From: CAZICM01 sp964537685
GTDB lineage: Bacteria > Myxococcota_A > Polyangia > Polyangiales > Polyangiaceae
DNA length: 64,000 nucleotides
Assembly (NCBI GenBank): GCA_964537685.1
Contig: CAZICM010000013.1
Coordinates: forward strand, 129,851-193,850
Direction of reading: 5' to 3'
The position numbers and the translations under genes are program-made. Below the pieces are notes generated by a model. The model saw only the letters and a list, made by a program, of their open reading frames with translations, was not told the origin of the DNA and did not search any database. This document shows positions 18,926 to 28,746 of this stretch, piece after piece. Each line of letters starts with the position of its first letter. Positions within the stretch are counted from its first letter, which is position 1.

Positions 18926-19975
18926 TTACTTCGATATTTCCAGGCCGTGAAGATGGCAGCGGACGAGATGCAGCGCCCTTTTCTTTGGCGGCGCTGATTC
19001 CGTTTCAATTTGATCGGATTGGGCAAGAGGGATCAGCTTTGGCTCTTCGTCTTCGCAGCGTTTATGCCTTTCGGGACAGCGGGGATGAAATGGGCATCCC
19101 GATGGTATTTCTCCCAGGCGGGGCGGCATTCCGGCGATAGGGCTTAAAGCTTCGCCCCCCTCCCCCGAAAGCTTGGGACGGCAGCGCGCGAGGGCAATTG
19201 TATAGGGATGTTTCGCATTTCGAAGAATATCTCCAGCCGGGCCTTCTTCCACGATGCGGCCCGCATACATGACAGCCACCCGATCGGCTGTGTGAGCAAT
19301 TACACCCAAATCATGTGTAATGATCAGCATGGCGGCCCCGCTTTCCAATACGCGCTCATTTAGAATGGCGAGCACCTGGCGCTGAACGCTCGCATCCAGA
19401 GCCGTTGTCGGCTCGTCGGCAATGAGCAGCGCGGGATTGCATAACAGCGCCGCCGCAATCAATACCCGCTGCCTCATTCCTCCCGAAAGCTCGTGAGGAT
19501 AAGCCTTCATGATTCTGGCCGGATCGTCGATTTTTACCGATGAAAGCATGGCCGCACACCGTTCAAGGGCCTGCGGCCTGTTCATTTTAAGATGGTGGAC
19601 AAGCACTTCAAGCAATTGATCCCCGATGGTGAGATAGGGATTGAGGGCTGTCATCGGATCTTGAAAAACGATGGATATTTTATTTCCCCGGATATGGGTT
19701 AATTCGCGCTCGGATAAACGGAGCAAATCGATTGTATTGCCTGATTTCTCATCGGAAAAGAGCGCCTGGCCATTTGGGATAAGCGCGGGCGGTTCTGGCA
19801 AAAGCCTGAGCAGAGACATTGCGGCGGCGCTTTTTCCGCAGCCCGATTCGCCGACAATGCCGAGCACCTCGCCGGGTCCGATTGAAAAGGACACCGAAAA
19901 TAGCGCGCGAAGCAAGCCTTCCTCGGTCTTAAAATCGACACATAAATCGCGCACGGAGAGCAGCGGCACGGCCAA
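18926..19975 (-). CDS. oppD: Peptide ABC transporter ATPase, OppD/DppD type
   Basis: 349 residues. Walker A LGIVGESGCGKSAAAMSLL, Q-loop IVFQDPMTALNP, signature HELSGGMRQRVLIAAAL, Walker B ALLIADEPTTALDAS, H-loop MLIITHDLGVI. The C-terminal region CPFHPRCPERHKRCEDEEP carries the Cys cluster that in some OppD/DppD proteins binds an iron-sulfur centre. Starts 5 bases after oppC. Supplies one of the two nucleotide-binding subunits at the cytoplasmic face of the importer. Confidence 0.92.
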   Translation of the reverse strand: MAVPLLSVRDLCVDFKTEEGLLRALFSVSFSIGPGEVLGIVGESGCGKSAAAMSLLRLLPEPPALIPNGQALFSDEKSGNTIDLLRLSERELTHIRGNKISIVFQDPMTALNPYLTIGDQLLEVLVHHLKMNRPQALERCAAMLSSVKIDDPARIMKAYPHELSGGMRQRVLIAAALLCNPALLIADEPTTALDASVQRQVLAILNERVLESGAAMLIITHDLGVIAHTADRVAVMYAGRIVEEGPAGDILRNAKHPYTIALARCRPKLSGEGGEALSPIAGMPPRLGEIPSGCPFHPRCPERHKRCEDEEPKLIPLAQSDQIETESAPPKKRALHLVRCHLHGLEISK

Positions 19976-19980
19976 ATCCT

Positions 19981-20922
19981 TTAATGTTTAACAGCGCGCG
20001 GATCCAGCGCTTCCTTTAAGCCGTCGCCCAGAAAATGAAAGCAAAATAAAGTTAATGCCAAAAAGATGGATGGGAAAAACAATTGATATGGATACACATC
20101 CATGGTTTCGGCGCCCTGGGCGGCCAGCAATCCCAGGCTGGACAGCGGCTCCTGCGTTCCCAAGCCCAAAAAGCTTAAAAAGGCTTCGGTCATCATCACT
20201 TCAGGAATGGTGAGGGCGGTGTAGACGATCATCGGCCCCATTGCATTGGGCAATAAATGCCTAAAGACAATGCTTCCGGCGGGAAGGCCCAGACAGCGCG
20301 CGGCTTCGATAAAAGGCTGGTTTTTTAATGAGAGCACCTGGCCCCGCACAATGCGCGCCATCGTCAGCCACGAAATACAGCCCAATGCCATAAACACGAT
20401 CGCAATTTGATAGAGCGGAAAATAACTTGAATCACCGGGGTTCTTAACGAAAATACCCAGTACAAATTTATAGATTTGGTAAAATACACTTTTATCATTG
20501 CCAAAGAAAACCATCAATAAGATCACGAAGACCAAAAAGGGCAGCGTATAGAGAATATCGACGATGCGCATCATCCAGGCATCGGTCTTGCCGCCGGCAT
20601 ATCCGGCAATCCCGCCCCACAGGCTGCCAATCATAAAACTCAATACGGTCGCAATGATGCCCACCGCGAATGAAATTCTTCCGCCCAAAAACACGCGCAC
20701 CATTAAATCGCGGCCCGCGTAATCGGTGCCCATCCAGTGCTCCATCGAGGGAGGCGTCGGGCCAAGGGCTAAATCGGTCTTGTCGTAGCGGTAGGAAGAG
20801 AATTCAGGAATGAAAATACAGCCCAGGACCAGCGCGCAAAGAATAACGATCGAGGCTTTGGCCGCGCGGTTCTTCAAGAGCCGGAAAAGAGCATCGCCGA
20901 ACAGGGAGCGGGAAGAGCTCAT
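19981..20922 (-). CDS. oppC: Peptide ABC transporter permease, OppC/DppC type
   Basis: 313 residues with about six membrane segments, beginning with a first helix at ASIVILCALVLGCIF, and the ABC coupling motif in the region EAARCLGLPAGSIVFRHLLPNAMGP (EAA loop). HWMGTDYAGRDLMVRV is a typical OppC/DppC motif. The insertion VLGIFVKNPGDSSYF between helices is longer than usual. The start overlaps the stop of oppB by 4 bases (ATGA). Confidence 0.92.
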   Translation of the reverse strand: MSSSRSLFGDALFRLLKNRAAKASIVILCALVLGCIFIPEFSSYRYDKTDLALGPTPPSMEHWMGTDYAGRDLMVRVFLGGRISFAVGIIATVLSFMIGSLWGGIAGYAGGKTDAWMMRIVDILYTLPFLVFVILLMVFFGNDKSVFYQIYKFVLGIFVKNPGDSSYFPLYQIAIVFMALGCISWLTMARIVRGQVLSLKNQPFIEAARCLGLPAGSIVFRHLLPNAMGPMIVYTALTIPEVMMTEAFLSFLGLGTQEPLSSLGLLAAQGAETMDVYPYQLFFPSIFLALTLFCFHFLGDGLKEALDPRAVKH

Positions 20923-21857
20923 CGGAGCTCCACGCGGGGATCGAGATAGGCATAGGCGATATCTACGATCGTATTGATAATCATTAAAATAATTCCATAG
21001 ACCAGCATCACGCCCAGGAGCAGGTTGTAATCGCGGTTTAAGGCGGCCTCGGCGAAATAGCGGCCCATGCCGGGAATATAAAAAATGCGTTCGATAACAA
21101 TAGAGCCGACGAGCAAATGGGATAAACCGGGGCCGATATAACTGAGCACAGGAAGCAGCGCGCCTTTTAAGGCGTGTTTAAATAAGATATGATTGTGGGG
21201 CAATCCTTTGGCTTTGGCCATCCGGATAAAATCGGAGCGCAGGATTTCGGTCATCGAGCCTCTAAAGAGGCGGGCAATGGTGGCGGCGGCGGGGGCGGCG
21301 GCGCAGATAACAGGCAAGATCATGTGCCTCGGGCTTTCCCAGCGGGCGACGGGCAGCGCATACAGGTGGAGGGAGAAAATAAAAATAAGCAGCGGCGCCA
21401 GCACAAAGCGCGGGATCGATATAAGCGCGAGGGAAAAGCCGGTGGCGGCCGTATCCATCCAGGTATTTTGTTTTGCAGCTCCAATCATGCCCAGACAGAG
21501 TCCGCTTGCGATGGCAACTATCATCGCCAATGATCCCAATTGCATCGAAATGGGAAGGCTCAGGCGGATAATTTCGGAAACGGTCCGGTTCGGGTAACGG
21601 AAGGTTGGGCCTAAATCGCCCCGGGATAAAAATCCCCAAAGCCAATCCGTGTATTGTTTCCATATCGGATCGTTTAGATGATATTTGGCTTGGAGGGCTT
21701 TTTGTATTTCGGCCGGAACAGCGCGCTCTTCATCGAATGGACCGCCCGGGAGAAGGCGTACCAGAATAAATCCCATCGTAATTACAATCAATAATGTAGG
21801 AATGAGCCACAGGATCCTCTTCGCTATATAGAAAAGGATATTGCGCCTGTCGCTCAC
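20919..21857 (-). CDS. oppB: Peptide ABC transporter permease, OppB/DppB type
   Basis: 312 residues from a GTG at 21857 that overlaps the oppA stop (GTGA) and has GGGAGG 4 bases upstream; an ATG at 21869 is an alternative without a ribosome site. N-terminal helix ILWLIPTLLIVITMGFIL followed by the canonical VRLLPGGPFDEERAVP. EAA loop region IRMAKAKGLPHNHILFKHALKGALLPV. C-terminal helix then YAYLDPRVELR, typical of OppB. Confidence 0.92.
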   Translation of the reverse strand: MSDRRNILFYIAKRILWLIPTLLIVITMGFILVRLLPGGPFDEERAVPAEIQKALQAKYHLNDPIWKQYTDWLWGFLSRGDLGPTFRYPNRTVSEIIRLSLPISMQLGSLAMIVAIASGLCLGMIGAAKQNTWMDTAATGFSLALISIPRFVLAPLLIFIFSLHLYALPVARWESPRHMILPVICAAAPAAATIARLFRGSMTEILRSDFIRMAKAKGLPHNHILFKHALKGALLPVLSYIGPGLSHLLVGSIVIERIFYIPGMGRYFAEAALNRDYNLLLGVMLVYGIILMIINTIVDIAYAYLDPRVELR

Positions 21858-23632
21858 GGGGCCTCCCATAGGCCGGGAGGCGGCAATTCCAAAGGATTGA
21901 AAGCCGGCTCATTCTTTGGATTGGTTTTCCAGTTGGGATCGATCCATAGCCATTTAAAGGAATGCATTGGCCTGGGCACGGGGAAATATCCCTTGACCCA
22001 AGGTTTAATGAGCACCGATTTTGTATAGAAAAAGAGGGGGATCCTGCTCATTCCGGCGAGAGCGCGGGCCTCGGCCTCGAGATAGAGCTTCATGCTTTCG
22101 CGGGCACTGGGAGCCGCGAGGGCGCGGGAGAGGATTTCGTCCATGGTAGGGTCGGACCATCCTGTTGTATTGTGCGGGCTTCCGGCGATAAATGTGTCGA
22201 AAAAGGTTTGAGGATGGTTGTAATTGGCGGACCAGCCTCCCCGTGCAATCCCAAAACGGCCTTCGCGGACGTTTTTCAGCATGACCTTCCATTCTTCGCT
22301 GCGCACCTGGACCGATATGCCCAAATACTCTTTCCACATGCTTTGAATGGCGACGGCTATTTGACGGTGCCCTTCTCCAGTATTGTAAAGGATTTCGATC
22401 GGAGGGAAGTCCCGGGCTTTTCTGCTATCGCCTTCGGATTCAACGGGGTATCCGGCCTCGCGCAAGAGCTCTCTGGCGCGTTGGGGATCAAATGCCAATC
22501 CGGCATTTTGAAAGGGCTCGGCTCCTCTGTCCCGCTCCGAAAGAAGCGCTTCTTGATAGCCGCCTCCGGCCGCGTCGGGCACATAATGGAGGGCGGGCAA
22601 TTGTCCCGCGCGGGCTACCCGCTCAACCAATTCGATTTTATTGATGGATAAATTCAGCGCGTGACGCACGCGGGAATCGTCCAGGGGTTTTATTCTGGTA
22701 TTGAGGTCGTACCAATAGGTCGAGAGAATGGGATAGCGCAGAAAATCTTTTTTCGGAGAAAGAAAGGCCATGTAGTCGGCGGGAAGCGCGGCGTTGTCGC
22801 CTATAAAATCAATTTCCGAGGCTTTATAGAGATTCATGGTGGCCCGGTAATCTTCGACCATGAGCCATACGATTTTTTCAAGCCGTATCTGTTCCCTATC
22901 CCAGTAATGGGGATTGGGTTTCATGGTGATTTCATCTCGGAATTTCCAACTCTCTAAAATATAAGGCCCATTCGATACAATATTTTCGGGGCGGAACCAC
23001 ATATCGGCTTGGCCCTTGGCCTCAAAGGCGGTGATGATATCGCGGCGCACGGGAAACATCGCAGGATACGAAGTGAGATCGAGGAAATAGGGCGTGGGCC
23101 GTTCCAATTCAACCGATAATGTGTAATCGTCAATCGCTTTGACCCCGAGCGCGGATTCATCCTTGAGGGTGCCCTTATTAAAGGCTTCGGCATTTTTAAT
23201 TGCATATAAGTTCGGAGCAGCGCGCGATGCGAGAGAAGGCGATAGCACGCGTTTCCAAGCGTATTCAAAGTCGCGCGCGGTCACAGGAGCGCCGTCGGAC
23301 CATTTGGCATTTTTTCGTAAATAGAAGCGGTATAGGCGATGATCGGAGCTTTCGTCCCAGCGTTCTGCCACACCTTGAATAGGTTTTAAGGTGCGGGGAT
23401 GGTAAGCCGTGAGCCCCTCAAATAATTGAATCAAAAACGAGCTGCCCACCGTATCGGCGCTTTTGCCAGGATCGAGGAATTCGGGCTCTGAACCGCTATT
23501 CACATACAAGGCGGCCGGATGCTTTCCAATCCTCGATGTGCTGCCGAAATATTCGCTGTCGCGGGCTTCGCAGGCAAGCAGTGCTCCGCTTATGCCTATG
23601 AATATGCCGGCAGCCGCGAGGCGAACATTCAT
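21854..23632 (-). CDS. oppA: Oligopeptide ABC transporter substrate-binding lipoprotein, OppA type
   Basis: 592 residues from the ATG at 23632; the longer frame to 23698 adds a non-signal extension. Lipobox in ISGALLAC. SBP family 5 features: SEPEFLDPGKSADTVGSSFLIQLFEGLT, WSDGAPVTARDFEYAWKRVL, SNGPYILESW, NPHYWDREQI and LNLSINKIELVERVARAG. It binds peptides outside the inner membrane and delivers them to OppBC. First gene of the minus-strand opp string; no sharp promoter was identified upstream in 23633-23810. Confidence 0.92.
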   Translation of the reverse strand: MNVRLAAAGIFIGISGALLACEARDSEYFGSTSRIGKHPAALYVNSGSEPEFLDPGKSADTVGSSFLIQLFEGLTAYHPRTLKPIQGVAERWDESSDHRLYRFYLRKNAKWSDGAPVTARDFEYAWKRVLSPSLASRAAPNLYAIKNAEAFNKGTLKDESALGVKAIDDYTLSVELERPTPYFLDLTSYPAMFPVRRDIITAFEAKGQADMWFRPENIVSNGPYILESWKFRDEITMKPNPHYWDREQIRLEKIVWLMVEDYRATMNLYKASEIDFIGDNAALPADYMAFLSPKKDFLRYPILSTYWYDLNTRIKPLDDSRVRHALNLSINKIELVERVARAGQLPALHYVPDAAGGGYQEALLSERDRGAEPFQNAGLAFDPQRARELLREAGYPVESEGDSRKARDFPPIEILYNTGEGHRQIAVAIQSMWKEYLGISVQVRSEEWKVMLKNVREGRFGIARGGWSANYNHPQTFFDTFIAGSPHNTTGWSDPTMDEILSRALAAPSARESMKLYLEAEARALAGMSRIPLFFYTKSVLIKPWVKGYFPVPRPMHSFKWLWIDPNWKTNPKNEPAFNPLELPPPGLWEAP

Positions 23633-23810
23633 GGTTTGGCCAATATCATGAGCGGCGGGCAAAGGACATCTCAACGGACAAGACGCGGCAATTGCCAAAA
23701 TAAAAATGAAATGACGTCCCGATCAAATCGGGCTTGCCCGGGCATGCAAGGAAGAACGATGATAGGCATGGCCTTGTTGTTTATGAACCATTCGCCGATG
23801 GAGCAGGATT

Positions 23811-24074
23811 GTGGCGGGATCGGATGATCTTGTGCCCATGCTCGCCCAGGCGCTTGGAACACAAAAAGCCCGGGAAGTCGTGGAGAATGCAGCCCAGAAG
23901 TTAGGACTTGTTGGACCTCATTTTTCGCGTGCGGAAGTGCTTGCGATTCTCGAGAGTTTGGCGAGCGGCAGCAATGCGACAGTGGCGATTGTGGCGCGTT
24001 TTGCGCGGGCTCGCGTGCTTCTGCAGAGTTCAGATCCACCGCCGCCGCCGAGTGTCCGTTCACGGCGTTCGTAA
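23811..24074 (+). CDS. Small hypothetical protein
   Basis: 87 residues from a GTG at 23811 with AGGA close upstream. Composition is protein-like: helices (VPMLAQALGTQKAREVVENAAQKLGL, FSRAEVLAILESLASG, VAIVARFARARVLLQ) and a Pro/Ser/Arg tail (PPPPPSVRSRRS). No signal peptide or known motif. It lies between the divergent oppA and the large lipoprotein gene. It might be a small regulatory or partner protein; nothing in the sequence decides this. Confidence 0.55.
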   Translation: MAGSDDLVPMLAQALGTQKAREVVENAAQKLGLVGPHFSRAEVLAILESLASGSNATVAIVARFARARVLLQSSDPPPPPSVRSRRS

Positions 24075-24182
24075 TTTGGTGTCTTTATTTTTTGATTGAC
24101 ATCGGGCGGCTTTTGTTTTGAGCGCGGTTTTGGCGTGGTGTTACTTAACCACCCAAGAAGAAAACAAAGCTAGCCTGCCTTC

Positions 24183-27100
24183 ATGCGGTCTGTTCTCCCT
24201 CTCATCGCCAAAGCAACGCTGGTTCTTTTTACAACGGCCTCCGCTCTAGGCGGGTGCGGTCCATCTCCAAGCACCGCAACCCCGGCTCAGCATGGTTCGG
24301 GAGGAACATGCAGTGCCGCCCATATCGAACAGTGTGAACACAAAATCGCTCTCGATCTGGCCAGGCAAGACCTCTCCCGCAATACCGTCGCCGATTATCT
24401 ATACGCCCGTAAACAGATTGACCCCAATGACCCTTGGGTTCAGCTCTTTGACCAGTTGTCCGCGGCCTCCAAGGCTTCTCCCGCTATCAAAGCGATATGG
24501 ATTGATAGCCGGCCTGCAGCAGCAGGCTCTTCCCGGCCTTCATCCCGCGCCTATGCCGCCATAACCGCGAAAAACCTGACTGCGCCAGCCCATCTATCGC
24601 AGGAAGAGCTGCTTATTGCCATTGGCCAAGCTTTCTCTCTGCATAGCCTGTTCTATGCCCGGGATGATTATACCCTTCAGCTTTTTATCAACGATCCTCT
24701 CTATCCTTTTCTCGTCGGCCTAACGCCCGCCGTCCTCGCTGAAGGTGATACCGCGTCCGCCGATTCCGATATCGGAATCGATACCGAGCTACGCCTGGCC
24801 TTTGAGGCCGCCGCTGCCTTTCAATATGTCAATGCCGCCCGCCATGCCGACCTGCTCCGCGAGCTCGTTGTAAAACGCCCCAACACAACAGGTTCCTCGC
24901 TTCGGGCCCGCTTTGCTCTCGATCTGCTCGCTTCCGCAGGCGTTTCCCTGGAACCTGCAAAGGATGCCCCAGATCTGGTGCCCCTGGATACGATTCCCCC
25001 AGATCTGCCTCATACCCCCGCCTATCATGAATTGCTCTGGGTACGCACCGCCGCCAATCCCTCTCAAGTTTTTCAATCAAAAGGACCCCATATTTTAGCC
25101 GGTATTCGGGAAAATAAAGAACAGACCAAGAAAGCACTTCTTTCATCCATCTATCGCAAGACGGGAGATTGCTCTCCTGGTCCTCTACCGCTCATCGAAT
25201 ACCCTTCCGACCTTATCTTCACATCCCGCCTGGCTTCATCGCTGGCCCGCCCGGATCATCAACCCGACGCATCCCATCTTGCCCTGCCCGATTGGTATGT
25301 CCGGTATACGGCCGCCGTAAATGCCGCCGAAAGTTCGCGCAGCTTCTGGTCGTACGCCCCCAATCTTCTGTTTGAAAGAGGCCAAACCTTTGGCCTGGAT
25401 CCAGCCAAGAGCGACACCCATGTGCGGATGACCCAGTTGGCCCAGCAACATTTAAAGGCCCTTCTTGCGCTTGAACGCGAGGCTCCAGACCGTTTCCGCA
25501 CTTTTTCTCAGCTTGCGCTGGTCTTCAATCCCGGCCTGCTCGGCGATCAAAAGCTAAGAGAGCAAATCATCGAGCTCACGAGAGCGGGAGCTCAAGACAA
25601 AATCGCCTTGGCCAAGGACGCCCAAAGCGTGTTTGACGGCGTACTCGCGGGGGTATTTGCGGGGATTTCATTTCCGCCCGCCATCCAGGAAGCCTACATG
25701 ACAGGGCTGGCTGGGGCGTTTTCGGCCAAATTAAAGGGCGATCTCAGCCAGAAGACGGGCTGGGGCGTGGCGGGTTTATACGCGGGCGATGCGGTCTATC
25801 GGCTGCTTGCCGATCAGAATCCCAATCTCGATTTCTCTTCAGGACAAGTTAGCCGGGCACTGCTCGGCGATACCAGCATTGCGTATCCGGGCCTTGCGGC
25901 CATTTCTGTGAGCGCCGCACGCTATCTTGCGCTTGGATTTTCCGGCAGGCTCGCCGTGCTGCCCAAAGACAGTCCAAAGGTGTCCGCCGAGCGAAAAGCC
26001 GCAAAAGACGCGCTGAAATCGGCGATCGCGGCCCTCGCGGAACCGGGAGGCGAGGCGCCGGACAACCTGCTCTCCGATATCACCGAGCTCGCCGACGGGC
26101 TGATTGCGGTCATTTCCACATCATTTCAAGCCTCAAGACAGCGTTCAGCCAAACAGCCCGAAAGCTGCCCGAATCCCAACCTGCCCTTTGTGAGCGATCC
26201 TGAAACCCGGCGAGCGCTGGACAAACTCGGCGATTTGAGGCGCCAGATTCTTGCTCATCCCCGTATCAAGAGCGGGCAGGATGCGTGGGCCCAGCGCTCG
26301 AGAATGCTGGTTCTTATTTTGTCGGACGCGATGGACATCGCCTCGAAGCGCGAAGGCAAAACAAAGTTTTCAATTGGATCGGCCGGCGCAGAGAGCATTG
26401 TGAAAGAGGCTCTTTCCGGCTGGAGCGAGCGGGAAGCGGCCCTGGCGATCACGTCGGGATACGGTGCCGTGCGGGCACTTTTGGAAGCGAAAGATGCCGA
26501 GCAGTTTGTCAGGGAGCACGGCAAACAAATCAGCGATGTGGTCAAAGGCTTGTCGCTCTTTTTCAAAAGCGGTGACGAAAAGGCAACAGCATCTAAGCCT
26601 GCGCAGAAAAAAACGCTGCTCGATGCACTCGCAACCGCACCGCTCGGAACAAGCTCGGACCTGCTGAGCATATGCCTTTCCCAAGCGGAGCTTTTGTACA
26701 GCCGGGGTGAGGCCGATCAAGGCGATTTATGGCTGTTGGCGACGCTGGTGATTTCCGGCCTGCAGGAAGCCGAGCCCTCGGCCAAGGCCACGGCGCTGGC
26801 TGCACAGCATTCGAAGCGGGTCGAGTGGGCGCTGCGCTTTCTGACCGAGCTGGAGAAGACCAGGAACGGTATCCCACCCAACGTCGAAGCCTACGCGCCC
26901 GGCATGAAACAAGCGATGGACGATGCGTGTGTGGCAGCGGCGAACGCGGACGACATGCTTTCGGCGATGGGGGCTGTGCGGCTGTGGATGGAAGGCAAGC
27001 GCGATGACGCGAGGGCCACGCTGGACAGTTTGCTGGACAGCATCGAGTCCAAAGGCTTGTCCGTTCCTAAAATGACCTACAAGTACGAGGAAAAGACCGA

Positions 27101-28526
27101 AACCAAAATTTTATCAGTTTCCCTTGGAATCTCGTATGGGGGCGGCCTGCTCAATGGCTCGAATTCGTTTCAGATAGGGCTTGGCATTAAGTCCAAGGGC
27201 GAACCGGGAGGTGCGATGAGCGCCACCCTTTCTTCATCGGACGGGGCAGAGGCAGCCTCGGACAGCGCGCGTTTTTATGTGCACGCCTCGGCCTTGGCCA
27301 CCGTGTACCACTTCCTCTCGGGCGACGTAAAACGAGCCACAAAGTCGGCGCAGCGGGCGGTTTCCATTCTGTCAACGGGCGCGCGCCTGGGCGACCGCCT
27401 GCTGGCCGAGCCAGACCCGGGCAAATGGGCCTCGGATGCCACGACCGCCCTGGCTCTTTCCGCCCAGCTCGCTGCAGAGGCAAATTTGCCGTTTTTAGCG
27501 GGAGATTTATGGACGCTGCTCCGCGCATCGCTGCCCAAAGACGCCGATGACGAGGCGATTTCTAAACTCCTCCAGGACGCCCCTTTTGGCCTCGGGAAGA
27601 CGCCTGAGCTTCCAGGCATACTGGAACGCACCAAACGTTCACTCCGCGTCGTGGCCGCACCTCTTGCGTGCACAAACGCAAAGGTTGCGCTTGCCCTTTA
27701 TGAAGAGCCCGCATGTGACGGCTATGCCCATGCGCTTTCCCTGCGCATCGCGGATGTGCTTCAGAAGCTGCCTCACATCGGCCGGGCCGACCCCAAAACC
27801 TCTGCCAAATGCGCTGTTATGAAGAGTCTTGACGGGTTTTTGGGGAGCATGGACAAGGGGACGTACGACCCGGATGCCCTGATGCGATCGGTGGAAGGGC
27901 TTATTTCGCAAGGGCAAGTGTACGACGCGGCGACCCTGCTCACTCGGCAGCGAAAAGAAAGCCATTGCACACCCGCGATTGTCGCGCATGCCCGCAGCCT
28001 TGCGCGCGACGACACGCTTGCGCCGATGATGCGGGCGGATTTGCTGGGAACCGCCATCAACTGCACGCTTCCCCGCGTTGATGACGCATTCCTGAGCGAT
28101 TTGGGGGCGCTGGATGCGGCGGTCTCCAAAACGGCCGATCCAATGCGCAGCGTGCGAGTGCTGCTCTTTGCAGCCGAGCTCACCTCGAGGCAAAACGACC
28201 CAAAACCGCTGGCCAAGCTTGTTTCCGCCCCAGATTTTATAGACCGGTGGATGAAAACCAGCCCTTTGATGGCAACACTGGCCCTGCTCTTGGACCACGC
28301 CTCCACCGTTCTCAACCAAGAATCCGCACCTAAAAAAGATAGAGGTGCCAGCGCCTATGCCATGCTATGCACGCTGTTCCCGCCTGGAGATCGGGCTGCC
28401 TTGTGTGCGGATATCGAGGCGCTCAAAGACAGCGGGGCTCCTGCCGCAGTCAGAAAACAACGCGCGCAAAAAGCCCTGGAAACGGTTGTCGCTCAAATCA
28501 CAGCGCCTCCAAAGAGCGCTCCTTAA
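24183..28526 (+). CDS. Very large lipoprotein (1447 aa), unknown function
   Basis: Signal with lipobox at ASALGGC. The mature protein is almost wholly alpha-helical with Ala/Leu-rich repeats of TPR/HEAT character over its whole length (e.g. ALSAQLAAEANLPFLAGDLWTLLRASL, EGLISQGQVYDAATLLTRQRK). One short strand-rich insert (YKYEEKTETKILSVSLGISYGGGLLNGS..., about residues 963-1015) interrupts it. No catalytic motif is seen. Paired Cys occur late in the protein (APLACTNAK, EEPACDG, SAKCAV, SHCTPA, INCTLP, AMLCTLF, AALCAD). It may be a scaffold or tethering protein facing the periplasm or outside. It stands alone, with about 100 bases before and 220 after it. Confidence 0.85.
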   Translation: MRSVLPLIAKATLVLFTTASALGGCGPSPSTATPAQHGSGGTCSAAHIEQCEHKIALDLARQDLSRNTVADYLYARKQIDPNDPWVQLFDQLSAASKASPAIKAIWIDSRPAAAGSSRPSSRAYAAITAKNLTAPAHLSQEELLIAIGQAFSLHSLFYARDDYTLQLFINDPLYPFLVGLTPAVLAEGDTASADSDIGIDTELRLAFEAAAAFQYVNAARHADLLRELVVKRPNTTGSSLRARFALDLLASAGVSLEPAKDAPDLVPLDTIPPDLPHTPAYHELLWVRTAANPSQVFQSKGPHILAGIRENKEQTKKALLSSIYRKTGDCSPGPLPLIEYPSDLIFTSRLASSLARPDHQPDASHLALPDWYVRYTAAVNAAESSRSFWSYAPNLLFERGQTFGLDPAKSDTHVRMTQLAQQHLKALLALEREAPDRFRTFSQLALVFNPGLLGDQKLREQIIELTRAGAQDKIALAKDAQSVFDGVLAGVFAGISFPPAIQEAYMTGLAGAFSAKLKGDLSQKTGWGVAGLYAGDAVYRLLADQNPNLDFSSGQVSRALLGDTSIAYPGLAAISVSAARYLALGFSGRLAVLPKDSPKVSAERKAAKDALKSAIAALAEPGGEAPDNLLSDITELADGLIAVISTSFQASRQRSAKQPESCPNPNLPFVSDPETRRALDKLGDLRRQILAHPRIKSGQDAWAQRSRMLVLILSDAMDIASKREGKTKFSIGSAGAESIVKEALSGWSEREAALAITSGYGAVRALLEAKDAEQFVREHGKQISDVVKGLSLFFKSGDEKATASKPAQKKTLLDALATAPLGTSSDLLSICLSQAELLYSRGEADQGDLWLLATLVISGLQEAEPSAKATALAAQHSKRVEWALRFLTELEKTRNGIPPNVEAYAPGMKQAMDDACVAAANADDMLSAMGAVRLWMEGKRDDARATLDSLLDSIESKGLSVPKMTYKYEEKTETKILSVSLGISYGGGLLNGSNSFQIGLGIKSKGEPGGAMSATLSSSDGAEAASDSARFYVHASALATVYHFLSGDVKRATKSAQRAVSILSTGARLGDRLLAEPDPGKWASDATTALALSAQLAAEANLPFLAGDLWTLLRASLPKDADDEAISKLLQDAPFGLGKTPELPGILERTKRSLRVVAAPLACTNAKVALALYEEPACDGYAHALSLRIADVLQKLPHIGRADPKTSAKCAVMKSLDGFLGSMDKGTYDPDALMRSVEGLISQGQVYDAATLLTRQRKESHCTPAIVAHARSLARDDTLAPMMRADLLGTAINCTLPRVDDAFLSDLGALDAAVSKTADPMRSVRVLLFAAELTSRQNDPKPLAKLVSAPDFIDRWMKTSPLMATLALLLDHASTVLNQESAPKKDRGASAYAMLCTLFPPGDRAALCADIEALKDSGAPAAVRKQRAQKALETVVAQITAPPKSAP

Positions 28527-28705
28527 CCCAATAAATCTCTCGTCAATACACAAATAAATGGCTCAGACCGCGAATCGGCGTCTTGCGCGATAGCGAAAAT
28601 TTCCTAAACGGCCGCTCTTCCTGCCTGAGACTTTACGGCTCCATTGGTTTTTTTACGCCCGAACTAGATAAACAAGCGTGAGATCGCGCTAGGACACTTT
28701 CCCCT

Positions 28706-28735
28706 TTGACATATGAAGGCCAGACCAGACAAGAT
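28706..28735 (+). promoter_or_regulatory. Possible sigma70-type promoter for the Cys-rich lipoprotein
   Basis: TTGACA at 28706-28711 is a perfect -35 box; CAAGAT at 28730-28735 is a poor -10 box with an 18-base spacer. The ATG at 28747 follows after 11 bases, so a transcript from here would be nearly leaderless. The rest of 28527-28746 shows no gene or repeat. Confidence 0.3.
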
Positions 28736-28746
28736 CGCTCACATCC

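Noticed and set aside
24096..24101. Perfect TTGACA before the 1447-residue lipoprotein
   Set aside because: No acceptable -10 box lies 16-19 bases downstream, so I did not call a promoter.
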